A DNA stretch of 64,000 bases from the NCBI GenBank assembly GCA_934254915.1, contig CAKQMH010000002.1, positions 62,001 to 126,000 of the forward strand, read 5' to 3'. The stretch is from an uncultured Alphaproteobacteria bacterium. GTDB lineage: Bacteria > Pseudomonadota > Alphaproteobacteria > RF32 > CAG-239. Of this stretch, positions 9,183 to 17,010 are shown one piece after another (within the stretch, counting starts at the first letter, position 1; the number at the start of each line of letters is the position of its first letter). The notes under the pieces are model-generated. The model was not told the DNA's origin and searched no databases. It saw only the letters and a program-made list of their open reading frames with translations. The position numbers were made by a program, and so were the translations under genes.

Positions 9183-10547
9183 ATGAAAAAAATCGCATTC
9201 TGTGCCGCAGCCGGCAATGGCATAAGCCCGCTTGAACAAATCATGTTGAAAAAAGGCTATGACGTTTACGGCTCGGACAACAGTTTTGAACAAGGACTTA
9301 ATCTTGACCGCAAACGCGCACTGGAGGAAGTCGGACTTAAAATTTTGCCCCAAGACGGCAGTTGTATTTTTCCCGACACCGCGTGCCTTTATATCTCATC
9401 CATAATCAACGAAAACAATCCTGATGTTAAAGCCGCCCGCCGGTATAATATTCCGATTAAAAAGCGCTCTGACTTGTTGGAAGAACTTCTGCACGGCTAC
9501 GAACACAGTATTGCCGTCGGCGGCACGGCCGGCAAAACCACCACCACCGCCATGATTGGTTATATTCTTGATGTTTTGGGCTTAAAACCCTGTATGATAA
9601 ACGGCGGTATGCTTTGTAATTATGAACATCAGGCCGGTCTGCCCAATTATATTTATAATGAAGGCGATATTTGCGTGATTGAAGCTGACGAAAGCGACGG
9701 TTCCATTCAAAAATACCACCCCTATATCGGCATTGTAAACAACATCTCGCATGACCACACTTCCATGGCCAAACTGCTGGAATATTTCGGCAACTTTGCC
9801 TCTCATGTCCGTCATGCGCTGATTGTCAATGACGACTGCCCCTATTCGCGCGAGCTAAAATGCGCTTGCCGTAAGTTTAGTTTTTCATTGCAAAATCCGC
9901 AAGCTGACCTGTATGCAGCCGACATTACCGCCACTGAACACGGCGTGCGATATTCACTCGACGGCAGAGTTTTTGAACTTGGCATCATCGGCGAGTTTAA
10001 CGTTGCTAATGCTTTGGCCGCCATTGCCGCCTGCATGATGCTCGGCGTCGACAAATTTGCGGCCGCTCAGGCTTTGGAAGGCTTCACCGGCATTAAAATG
10101 CGTCTTGAAAAAATCGGCACGACCAAAGATATTACTTTTTACGCCGACTTTGCGCATAATCCCAGCAAAATTGCCGCTTCAGCCGCCGCAATCAAAGCCC
10201 ATACTCCGAACGGCAAACTGATTATGATGTACCAGCCGCACACTCCTTTTTCGGTTAGCAACACCGGTGATGAAGTTGCTGAAGAACTAATGAAAGTCAT
10301 TTCTCCCGATGATGTGGTTTTAATGCAGGAAATTTATGAAATCACGCCGCAAGATACTGTTTCCTCGCGCGACATTATCAACAAGCTTCACCAACTGGGC
10401 CATGCACAAGCTTATTTCATGGATAGTCATAATGCCACCAAGCAGTTTATTCTTAACCATACCCGCAGCGGCGACCGCGTTGTGATTATGGGCGCTCATG
10501 ATAATACGCTGGCGGGCTTTTGTCGTGAAATTTTTGAGGAGATGTAA
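9183..10547 (+). CDS. Mur ligase of the MurC/Mpl type
   Basis: ATP-dependent amide ligase acting on UDP-MurNAc, of 454 aa as in MurC and Mpl. Seen: ATP loop GGTAGKTTTTAMIG (about residue 115), EADESDGS (Mg site), NISHDH, GEFNVANALAA, and ADFAHNPSKI in place of the usual DDYGHHP. The N-terminal nucleotide-binding loop is AAAGNGIS rather than the GxGGxGMS of canonical MurC. It lies 3 bases upstream of an LD-carboxypeptidase. This fits murein recycling, in which the released tripeptide is re-ligated to UDP-MurNAc by Mpl, but a divergent MurC cannot be excluded. Confidence 0.75.
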   Translation: MKKIAFCAAAGNGISPLEQIMLKKGYDVYGSDNSFEQGLNLDRKRALEEVGLKILPQDGSCIFPDTACLYISSIINENNPDVKAARRYNIPIKKRSDLLEELLHGYEHSIAVGGTAGKTTTTAMIGYILDVLGLKPCMINGGMLCNYEHQAGLPNYIYNEGDICVIEADESDGSIQKYHPYIGIVNNISHDHTSMAKLLEYFGNFASHVRHALIVNDDCPYSRELKCACRKFSFSLQNPQADLYAADITATEHGVRYSLDGRVFELGIIGEFNVANALAAIAACMMLGVDKFAAAQALEGFTGIKMRLEKIGTTKDITFYADFAHNPSKIAASAAAIKAHTPNGKLIMMYQPHTPFSVSNTGDEVAEELMKVISPDDVVLMQEIYEITPQDTVSSRDIINKLHQLGHAQAYFMDSHNATKQFILNHTRSGDRVVIMGAHDNTLAGFCREIFEEM

Positions 10548-10550
10548 TTT

Positions 10551-11444
10551 ATGGATTCGCTGCACGCCGGTGACACTGTCGCCATTGTTTCGCCCTCAGT
10601 AATGCTTTCTCCGCGCCGCCGGCTTGATTTGCATAACGGCATAGCTTATTTGGAAAGCTTGGGTTTAAAGGTTAAAACCTATCCTACTACGTTCAATGGT
10701 TTGCGGCTTAATTCATCTTCGGCTCAAAACAAAGCCCGCGATATTATGCAGGCCTACCTTGACCCTGAGGTCAAAGCTCTGTTTGCCGCTCACGGCGGAG
10801 CGGCATCTTTGCGCGTATTGCCGTTTCTTGACTTTGCTCAAATAAAAGCCCATCCCAAACCTTTAATCGGTTTCAGTGACAGCAGTTCCATCCAAATGGG
10901 CATTTACAGCCAAACCGGCTTGCCTTATGTCAGCGGTTTTTTGTGTGAATATGATTTCCGCTCCGGCTCAATTGACAACTTAGTTGCTGCTGATTTAAAT
11001 CGAGTTATTAACGGGCAAAGATTTGCGGTCGAAGAAGGCGTTTGTCTGCGTGAAGGCCTTGCCGAAGGCATCTTGTTGGGCGGCAACTTAAGTATTTTGA
11101 GCGACTTGACCGGCACTCATTATTATCCCGATTTAACTGACAAAATTTTATTAGTGGAAGATGAAAGCGAGAAACCTTACAAAATCAGCTTGATGTTGAC
11201 TCAATTGCGCCTGAACCCCGCCTTTTCCAAAGTTAAAGCTGTCGTTTTCGGGCGCTTCAGCGATTGTGATTATGCGGATTCGACTTTTGGCACAGTTGAT
11301 GATGTTATCGCCGATTTTGCGGCACAGATAACCGTGCCGGTGCTAAAAGATTTTAATTACGGACATTTTCCTTCGCGCCATGTTTTACCACTGGGTGTTC
11401 CCTATAAACTTGATACCGGCCAATGCCGCCTAGAACAAATTTGA
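10551..11444 (+). CDS. ldcA: LD-carboxypeptidase, peptidase family S66
   Basis: Removes the terminal D-Ala from murein tetrapeptides in the cytoplasm. At 297 aa it has the family length. GDTVAIVSPS begins the N-terminal domain, the nucleophile Ser is in LIGFSDSSS, the glycine loop is LLGGNLSIL, the acidic catalytic residue lies in LLVEDESEKPYK, and the His is in FNYGHFPSR. Directly behind the Mur ligase in one transcription unit, so trimming and re-ligation are encoded together. Its 3' end overlaps the convergent gene at 11430 by 15 bases. Confidence 0.9.
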   Translation: MDSLHAGDTVAIVSPSVMLSPRRRLDLHNGIAYLESLGLKVKTYPTTFNGLRLNSSSAQNKARDIMQAYLDPEVKALFAAHGGAASLRVLPFLDFAQIKAHPKPLIGFSDSSSIQMGIYSQTGLPYVSGFLCEYDFRSGSIDNLVAADLNRVINGQRFAVEEGVCLREGLAEGILLGGNLSILSDLTGTHYYPDLTDKILLVEDESEKPYKISLMLTQLRLNPAFSKVKAVVFGRFSDCDYADSTFGTVDDVIADFAAQITVPVLKDFNYGHFPSRHVLPLGVPYKLDTGQCRLEQI

Positions 11445-12113
11445 CAGCCAATGCGAAACCATATCCCAGTTTCTGCCGTTAAGATGGCGTATCAAATCCA
11501 TATACAAAGAAACTCCGCTCCAACCACGGGTATTAAAGGCCAACATTGAACCGATGGCCCACAGATTGGCTGACGGTAGAAACATTGCGCAGAATTTGTA
11601 TGAAACCTTGGGTAAATCGGTTTGTTTTTCATGGATTTGCGAACCTACCGTATCCAAATGATAACCGATAAAAAAGCCCATTACGCCGTTAAGAATCAGA
11701 TTCATCGATGCAAAGTGCGTATATATGGAAATAGCAACCATGCACAAAAAACCGAACAATGGAAAAAAATACGGCGCAATAACAATCAACCAATTGCCTT
11801 CCCCTTCAAAAGACATATTGCCGCCGGAATTATCGCCTTCCACCCGAATACCTTTAACCTTATGCAAAGTCAGTACGGCAAACAAGGCGTGTGTCATTTC
11901 ATGCGCCACAACTTCCATATTGGATTTTACGGATGAATCCATCATTCCGCGGGCAATAAAAAAGAAGAAAAAACCGCCGAACAAAGCCATATAACGTAAA
12001 TTCATAAAATTAAAATACGATAATGACTGCACATACGCCGGTAACGACAACAGCATATAGATTGCTACCGGCCACTTAAACAACTCAATAATTTTATCTA
12101 TTAAAGCTCTCAT
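11430..12113 (-). CDS. M50B-like membrane metallopeptidase candidate
   Basis: A 227-residue multi-pass protein. ATG 12113 is preferred over longer starts because AGAGG lies 7 bases upstream. VVAHEMTHALFAVLTLHKVKG carries an HExxH zinc motif (about residue 65). GFFIGYHLDTVGSQ (about residue 150) supplies a His/Asp pair like the third-ligand region of M50B proteins. Hydrophobic segments lie near residues 12-30, 38-52, 70-80, 105-130 and 165-190. The segment RVEGDNSGGNMSFEG between them resembles the soluble strand region of peptidase M50B-like proteins. Substrate unknown. Confidence 0.65.
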   Translation of the reverse strand: MRALIDKIIELFKWPVAIYMLLSLPAYVQSLSYFNFMNLRYMALFGGFFFFFIARGMMDSSVKSNMEVVAHEMTHALFAVLTLHKVKGIRVEGDNSGGNMSFEGEGNWLIVIAPYFFPLFGFLCMVAISIYTHFASMNLILNGVMGFFIGYHLDTVGSQIHEKQTDLPKVSYKFCAMFLPSANLWAIGSMLAFNTRGWSGVSLYMDLIRHLNGRNWDMVSHWLSNLF

Positions 12114-12244
12114 TAAAACCTCTGCTTGACAGTCTACACCTAATAAAAAATTTTTCATCTCGATTCTGCAAACTATTAACATTTCATAAATCATTATTAA
12201 CTATGCTATATCTATCGCAGATATTTTAGATTGGGATATTTACC

Positions 12245-12538
12245 ATGGATAATATTGAAAAATATGATTTCTTGATTAATGACGAAGATGAGGCAATGTT
12301 GTTGCTTTATGTTCATGAAGGCGAACCTGATAACCCGACCATTGAACTTGATGTTGAGGGCAAAACCGCCATTCTCAACCGCAACGCCGTTTCTTCAATC
12401 ACCCTGGAAGATATTTCCGATGAAGTTTTTGATTCACTGGAAGACAGTGATACTTTGTTAGTCTGCGAATTGAGCTTGGATGAAAACGAAGAAGATACTT
12501 CAATTGTCTATGCTTATGAAGCCGAAATCACTGACTAA
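12245..12538 (+). CDS. Small acidic protein of unknown function
   Basis: 97 residues, strongly acidic (LINDEDEAMLLLYVHEG at the start, SLDENEEDTSIVYAYEAEITD at the end). It is predicted soluble with alternating hydrophobic/acidic strands. No signal peptide and no recognised family. The ATG follows GGGATATTTACC. Intergenic repeats follow it, so it is probably monocistronic. Confidence 0.65.
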   Translation: MDNIEKYDFLINDEDEAMLLLYVHEGEPDNPTIELDVEGKTAILNRNAVSSITLEDISDEVFDSLEDSDTLLVCELSLDENEEDTSIVYAYEAEITD

Positions 12539-12577
12539 ACACTTTTATTTACTATCACCAAGCTTTTTTATGTAAAT

Positions 12578-12697
12578 GTCATTTCGAGCGAAGTCGAGAA
12601 ATCCCGGCCTTATTTTTTACGGTGCCGCGCATTAGTCGCGGCACATTTTAATATAGCCGGGATTTCTCCATTCCGCCACGCTCCAGTCGAAATGACA
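12578..12697. repeat. Intergenic palindromic repeat A, copy 1
   Basis: Left arm TGTCATTTCGAGCGAAGTCG then AGAAATCCCGGC (12578-12609). The right arm (12655-12697) begins GCCGGGATTTCTCC and ends CAGTCGAAATGACAT, closing a long imperfect stem. A smaller perfect hairpin, GTGCCGCG/CGCGGCAC (12622-12644), is nested inside. A second copy of the arms is at 40185-40322. REP/MITE-like non-autonomous element; no ORF. Confidence 0.8.
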
Positions 12698-12705
12698 TAA
12701 AAATA

Positions 12706-12736
12706 AAAATACCACCTTGTTTAGGTGGCATTTTTA
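12706..12736. terminator. Intrinsic terminator between convergent genes
   Basis: AAAAATACCACCT, a TGTTT loop, then AGGTGGCATTTTT forms a hairpin with A- and T-tracts on either side. It could end transcription from both the acidic-protein gene and the glycogen synthase-like gene. Confidence 0.6.
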
Positions 12737-12768
12737 ATATTTTTGCACGTACTCGTAGAGGTTTGATA

Positions 12769-12870
12769 TTTGCGGCGAATAGAAACAAAAGTCGGCGTGT
12801 AAAAATTCTAGTGTACAAAATAGTACATGAATTTTTACAACGCCGCCCCTTTTGTGATTAGTCGCCCAAA
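12769..12870. repeat. Intergenic long hairpin repeat B, copy 1
   Basis: A ~100-base imperfect palindrome centred at 12819. The outer arms TTTGCGGCGAATAG-AAACAAAAG and (reverse complement) TTTGGGCGACTAATCACAAAAG pair, then GGCGT-GTAAAAATT pairs with AATTTTTACAACGCC. The 36-base apex (12801-12836) is 33/36 identical to that of copy 2 at 40401-40436, while the arms are not. No ORF. The remaining bases of the 12539-12911 gap (12737-12768 and 12871-12911) hold nothing I recognise. Confidence 0.75.
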
Positions 12871-12911
12871 GAGCAAGCTTCCTTCCTCTAGAAAACCTCT
12901 AGACGAAACTT

Positions 12912-14945
12912 CTAAAGATGACCACAAGTCAACAAATTATAATACTTATAAACCGAACCGCCTTCGACATTCCAACTAAAATCTTTGCGCATAGCGTTGC
13001 GCTTCATTTCGTTGATTTTCTGCGGATTCGCATAAAAACAGGCTAGGGCTTTTTCCAGAGTTTCGGTATATGCATTCTCGTTATTTTTCAGCCGCTGTGC
13101 GGTTAGGTTAGTGCCATAAACACGACGCTTGCCGGTGAAAAACACTTCAGTGCGAAAACCATCAACGCCATCGTCAATGGTATCTACCAAACCGCCGGTT
13201 GACATCGCTATCGGCAAAGTTCCTTTGGCCATGGCCTCCATTTGGGTAAGTCCGCAAGGTTCAAACCGACACGGCATCATATAAAAATCAGCCGCAACCT
13301 GAATAGTATAAGCAAACTCATCACGATAACCGCGGAAAACAAAAATACGACCGGCAATTTTCTTATCTATTTTTGCCACTTCGTCCTTAAGTTTGGTAAG
13401 CATTGCATATTGATTAACATCGCCGGCGCCGCCCAAAACAAATATCGGATAGCGGGAACGAAAATGAGCATGCTTACGAGCAATATTCAAAATAGCCTGT
13501 ACCGCGACATCATAACCTTTTTGCTCGACCAAGCGGCTGGTTGCACAAACAATCGGAATCTTGTCGGCGTCTTTCAAAGCATCAGAAATATCTTCGAATT
13601 TATAAATATCTACCAGTGGAATAACCTTTTGTTTGTATTCGCTGTCCGTGGCTATTTTCGAAATCAGCTTGATAAACTCTTTTTTGTTTTCGAGCTTTGC
13701 CTGCAGGTTATTTTCATCAAAATACTGAAAATTCACATCCCCAAAATAACGATTAATTTGTTCAATCTTAGCCGGGTTCGGCGAAATCAGTTTTTTATCA
13801 TAACCATTAACAATTCCGAAAAAGTTGCGGTGATCTTTACGGATTTTCAAAATATCGCGAAAATCCAAACCAAAGCCCAACTCTTTGGAAACTTCTTCCA
13901 TATAGTTTTTGGAAACTGTAACCACTCTATCCGCCAGATGAAAATTGCAAGAAGCCTGATTGTAGCAGTCATGAACGATTAAAACATTCGTCGCCCGCGG
14001 ATTGCTGTTTTTTATCGCCTTGGCATTTTTGAACACCATAGTCGCCAAATTTTCATATAAGGAATTAAGTATCCGCGACGTATTGTCATAATCCCACCCT
14101 TGATAGCCGAGGTGGTGAGCAATATGCACCACCGGAATGCTTTTAATTTTATCGGCAACTTCGGCTGACATTAACTTGGCATCAACCTGAGCCACCGTAA
14201 AATATTTGGTCAGTCCGGCTACGGCTCCGCTGTGCCAATCATTAGCAATTAAGACATTCGGGCTTTCGATTCCCTTAACTTTGCTTTCGCATAAAGTTTT
14301 CAGCAACTCGTACACCGCTTTGGAAAAGAACGCAAAACGCTCAACTTCATTAATATTAAACTTATTCAGTACATAGCATCCGTCTTGCGCGGTCGGATTA
14401 TTTTTATGCGGCGTAATATCAAAAAAGCGGTCATTGGCCAGAAAGATGTATTTAACATTATTAAACTCGCCGGTATAAACCTGCACCTTATATTTAACCA
14501 ACATTGCCCGATCACTGTAAAACGGAACTTCTATGGCTTTGACTTTTTTGACATTAATATCGCGATGTTCTGCCCCATGATAAACATCATCAACCAACGT
14601 TGCTTTCTTTTTTCCGGTATCGCCCAAATACATCGGCGTGACCACTAAAACTTCATCACCCTCTTTGCCGAAACATTTGTTGAAAGCTTCCGGCAGCTCT
14701 GAGGCAATCATCCCCAAACCACCCCACTTCATAAAAGTTGCGGTTTCTGCCGTCAGCATCCATGCCCGAACCTGCTTGATTTGCGGCCAAGGCTTTTTGC
14801 CTAAACATTGAACTTTGGAGAGGTTTTGAATTTCCTGGAGATTAGGGTTGCTGGTAACCCCGTATGCTACCGTAAACTTTTTCTTGTTAAAATCTTTTGC
14901 CAACGGCTTTAACGCATTTGCGTTTTCTTGGACTAAAGTATCCAT
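12912..14945 (-). CDS. Glycogen/starch synthase-like glycosyltransferase (GT5), extended
   Basis: Transfers glucose from a nucleotide sugar to a growing alpha-1,4-glucan. GT5 signatures: KWGGLGMIASELPEAF (KTGGL in canonical GlgA, so Thr is Trp), NDWHSGAVAGL, HHLGYQGWD, CATSRLVEQKGYD, VLGGAGD, and CRFEPCGLTQMEAMAKGTLP with the catalytic Glu. At 677 residues it is ~200 longer than typical GlgA, with a ~70-residue N-terminal extension and insertions around residues 200-430. No other glycogen gene is in the window. Donor (ADP- or UDP-glucose) cannot be assigned. ATG follows AAAGAGATGAC. Confidence 0.82.
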   Translation of the reverse strand: MDTLVQENANALKPLAKDFNKKKFTVAYGVTSNPNLQEIQNLSKVQCLGKKPWPQIKQVRAWMLTAETATFMKWGGLGMIASELPEAFNKCFGKEGDEVLVVTPMYLGDTGKKKATLVDDVYHGAEHRDINVKKVKAIEVPFYSDRAMLVKYKVQVYTGEFNNVKYIFLANDRFFDITPHKNNPTAQDGCYVLNKFNINEVERFAFFSKAVYELLKTLCESKVKGIESPNVLIANDWHSGAVAGLTKYFTVAQVDAKLMSAEVADKIKSIPVVHIAHHLGYQGWDYDNTSRILNSLYENLATMVFKNAKAIKNSNPRATNVLIVHDCYNQASCNFHLADRVVTVSKNYMEEVSKELGFGLDFRDILKIRKDHRNFFGIVNGYDKKLISPNPAKIEQINRYFGDVNFQYFDENNLQAKLENKKEFIKLISKIATDSEYKQKVIPLVDIYKFEDISDALKDADKIPIVCATSRLVEQKGYDVAVQAILNIARKHAHFRSRYPIFVLGGAGDVNQYAMLTKLKDEVAKIDKKIAGRIFVFRGYRDEFAYTIQVAADFYMMPCRFEPCGLTQMEAMAKGTLPIAMSTGGLVDTIDDGVDGFRTEVFFTGKRRVYGTNLTAQRLKNNENAYTETLEKALACFYANPQKINEMKRNAMRKDFSWNVEGGSVYKYYNLLTCGHL

Positions 14946-15029
14946 GTCATCTCTTTCCGAAATTCAAAAATAATTACGCCTTGCGGTTGCTTAATACAAC
15001 CTCTTCTTAATTTAATAAACCCTAACACT

Positions 15030-15059
15030 CTTGACTTGTCAAGCATTAGTCACTAAATT
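15030..15059 (+). promoter_or_regulatory. Candidate grpE promoter with 14-base palindrome
   Basis: TTGACT (15031-15036), a 17-base spacer and TAAATT (15054-15059) form a plausible sigma-70-type promoter. The -35 is embedded in the perfect palindrome CTTGACTTGTCAAG (15030-15043), a possible regulator site. No CIRCE element or clear RpoH-type -10 is seen. Confidence 0.4.
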
Positions 15060-15105
15060 CCAAGTATATATATCAACAAGCTTTTAACATTTAAAGAGAA
15101 AAGAG

Positions 15106-15705
15106 ATGAAAAAGAACAAAAAAGACTTTCACCATTCTCATTACGAGAAGACCGAGGATTTAACCCCTGAGGAAGACATTGTTGACGAAGCGGAAGAAAG
15201 TACGGATGAAAGTGAACCGGCCATTGATTTAACCGCCGAAAACGAGAGCCTTAAAGAAGAAATAAAAAAGCTCAAAGAAGATTATTTACGGGCTTTTGCC
15301 GATGCTGAAAACACCAAAAAACGCTGCGCGCAGGAAATTGAAAAAAACAATAAATATGCCATTTCGTCTTTTGGCAAAAGCCTGCTCAGCGTGGCCGACA
15401 ACCTGCACCGCGCGATTGAAGCCGTCGGTACTGATGACAACAAGGCCAATTGTGAAGCTCTGCTCAAAGGGGTTGAGCTGACGGAAGCCGAACTCACCAA
15501 AGTTTTCAACAAATTCGGCATTGCCAAAATGGATATTATGGGCAAAGTGTTTGATCCGAACTTTCATCAGGTTATTCAAGAAGTTGAAGACCCGAACAAA
15601 CCGGCCGGCACCATTATTGCCGAACTGCAAACCGGCTATATGCTGAATGACCGCCTGCTGCGCGAGGCTATGGTTGTTGTTACCAAAGGCGGAGCTGCAC
15701 AGTAA
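15106..15705 (+). CDS. grpE: Nucleotide exchange factor GrpE
   Basis: Exchange factor for DnaK. The 199 residues have an acidic N-terminal tail (1-45), a long coiled coil (~46-110, with DYLRAFADAENTKKR and LLSVADNLHRAI), and the beta-wing signature with VFDPNFHQVIQEVED and GTIIAELQTGYMLNDRLLREAMVVV. ATG follows AAAGAGAAAAGAG. No dnaK or dnaJ is adjacent. Confidence 0.95.
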   Translation: MKKNKKDFHHSHYEKTEDLTPEEDIVDEAEESTDESEPAIDLTAENESLKEEIKKLKEDYLRAFADAENTKKRCAQEIEKNNKYAISSFGKSLLSVADNLHRAIEAVGTDDNKANCEALLKGVELTEAELTKVFNKFGIAKMDIMGKVFDPNFHQVIQEVEDPNKPAGTIIAELQTGYMLNDRLLREAMVVVTKGGAAQ

Positions 15706-15728
15706 TCCGCTTAATATCTTTTCATTGA

Positions 15729-15756
15729 AACCGTCGTTTTCTACGGCGGTTTTTTG
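15729..15756 (+). terminator. Intrinsic terminator after grpE
   Basis: AACCGTCGT, TTTCT loop, ACGGCGGTT, then a T-run. It lies 23 bases past the grpE stop. Confidence 0.75.
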
Positions 15757-15869
15757 TTTTTGGGGTGTAAAAAACCGTATGTATAAAAAAATAGCGCCGA
15801 TTTATACCAAAAATTTAGATATTCTTTGTAATATTTGTAAAAATTTGTTTCTAAATAAGATTAATCGGT

Positions 15870-15875
15870 TATAAT
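15870..15875 (+). promoter_or_regulatory. Candidate -10 element placing lptF on a leaderless transcript
   Basis: Perfect TATAAT ends 7 bases before the lptF ATG (15883). The only TTG-type -35 (TTGTTT, 15845-15850) has a 19-base spacer. No Shine-Dalgarno sequence is visible before the ATG. Confidence 0.4.
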
Positions 15876-15882
15876 CATCGGC

Positions 15883-17010
15883 ATGAAAAAACTAAACATC
15901 TACATAGCCAAGCAAATAATTGTCGGTTTTCTTTTGGTATCATTTTCCCTGATGTCAATCATTTGGCTGACCCAATCATTGCGTTTTGTTGACCTGATTA
16001 CCAACAAAGGCATCGCTGTCAGCCTGTTTGCCAAACTCACATCTTTGCTGATGCCGCGTATCTTTACCATTCTCTGCCCGATTTCTTTATTTGCGGCCGT
16101 TTTGTTTGTTTACAATCGTATGCTCTCAGACCGCGAGCTGGTGGTTATGAAAGCCGCCGGCATTACTCCGTGGCAAAATGCCAAACCGGCCGTTTTTTTA
16201 GGGTTGGCAATGGCCTGCTTTAATTTTTACAATATGAATGTTCTGATTCCTGTTGCCGAAAATGAGTTTAATGAACTGCAGTGGCAGATAAAAAATGATG
16301 TCTCGCACCTGATGTTTCGTGAAGGTGAATTCACCACTCTGCAAAATAATCTGACCGTTTTTATTGCCTCGCATGAGCCGGACGGTTCTATCGGCGGTAT
16401 TCTGATTAATGATGAGCGCAGCCCCAAGACCAAGTCCACTGTCTCCGCTGAATTGGGTCGCATAGTTTATACCGAAAAAGGCCCGCGCATTATTTTGGTT
16501 CACGGCAATCGTCAGGAAATCGACCGCCGCACCAACCAATTTACCTCTATCAGCTTTGACCGTTATTCGGTTGATTTTGGTGCAAAGGAAACACGTGTCC
16601 GTAAAGAGGCAGGTGTACGTGAAAAAACCTTATCCGAACTTTTGTTTGCCGCCGATAATGACAAACTCTCGCCGCAAGAAGTCAATCGCTACATTACCGA
16701 AGGCAACAAGCGTATCACCACCCCTCTTTTGAATGTTGTTTTTGCGCTTTTGGCCTGCACCGGTTTATTGGTCGGCAACTTCAACCGCCGCGGACAAATA
16801 AAAATTGTTTCCATCGCTATCACCTCTATGGTTATAACTCAGGCTTTGGATTTGTCCTTTGGCAATCTGGCCGCCAAACATCTCTGCTGGCTACCGTTGG
16901 TTTATCTCAACTTACTGCTTCCTTTGGGAATTTGTTTCTGGTTTTTGAAATTTTATCGCCCGTCGATGTTCAGCCGCAAACATCATCATAACGGAGAAGA
17001 AAATGCCTAA
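15883..17010 (+). CDS. lptF: LPS export ABC transporter permease LptF (YjgP/YjgQ family)
   Basis: Inner-membrane permease of the LptB2FG exporter that extracts lipopolysaccharide and feeds the LptC-LptA-LptD bridge. Six hydrophobic segments fit the family: three at residues ~10-110 (YIAKQIIVGFLLVSFSLM, LLMPRIFTILCPISLFAAVL, and MLSDRELVVMKAAGI just before the third) and three after ~280, around a periplasmic jellyroll (~130-265). Choice of LptF over LptG rests on position upstream of lptD. It overlaps lptD by 8 bases. A second permease gene is not in the window. Confidence 0.87.
   Translation: MKKLNIYIAKQIIVGFLLVSFSLMSIIWLTQSLRFVDLITNKGIAVSLFAKLTSLLMPRIFTILCPISLFAAVLFVYNRMLSDRELVVMKAAGITPWQNAKPAVFLGLAMACFNFYNMNVLIPVAENEFNELQWQIKNDVSHLMFREGEFTTLQNNLTVFIASHEPDGSIGGILINDERSPKTKSTVSAELGRIVYTEKGPRIILVHGNRQEIDRRTNQFTSISFDRYSVDFGAKETRVRKEAGVREKTLSELLFAADNDKLSPQEVNRYITEGNKRITTPLLNVVFALLACTGLLVGNFNRRGQIKIVSIAITSMVITQALDLSFGNLAAKHLCWLPLVYLNLLLPLGICFWFLKFYRPSMFSRKHHHNGEENA

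Noticed and set aside
15021..15045. Possible CIRCE heat-shock element before grpE
   Set aside because: The region has the ACACTC-like start but not the TTAGCACTC-N9-GAGTGCTAA arms; it is only a short palindrome at the -35.
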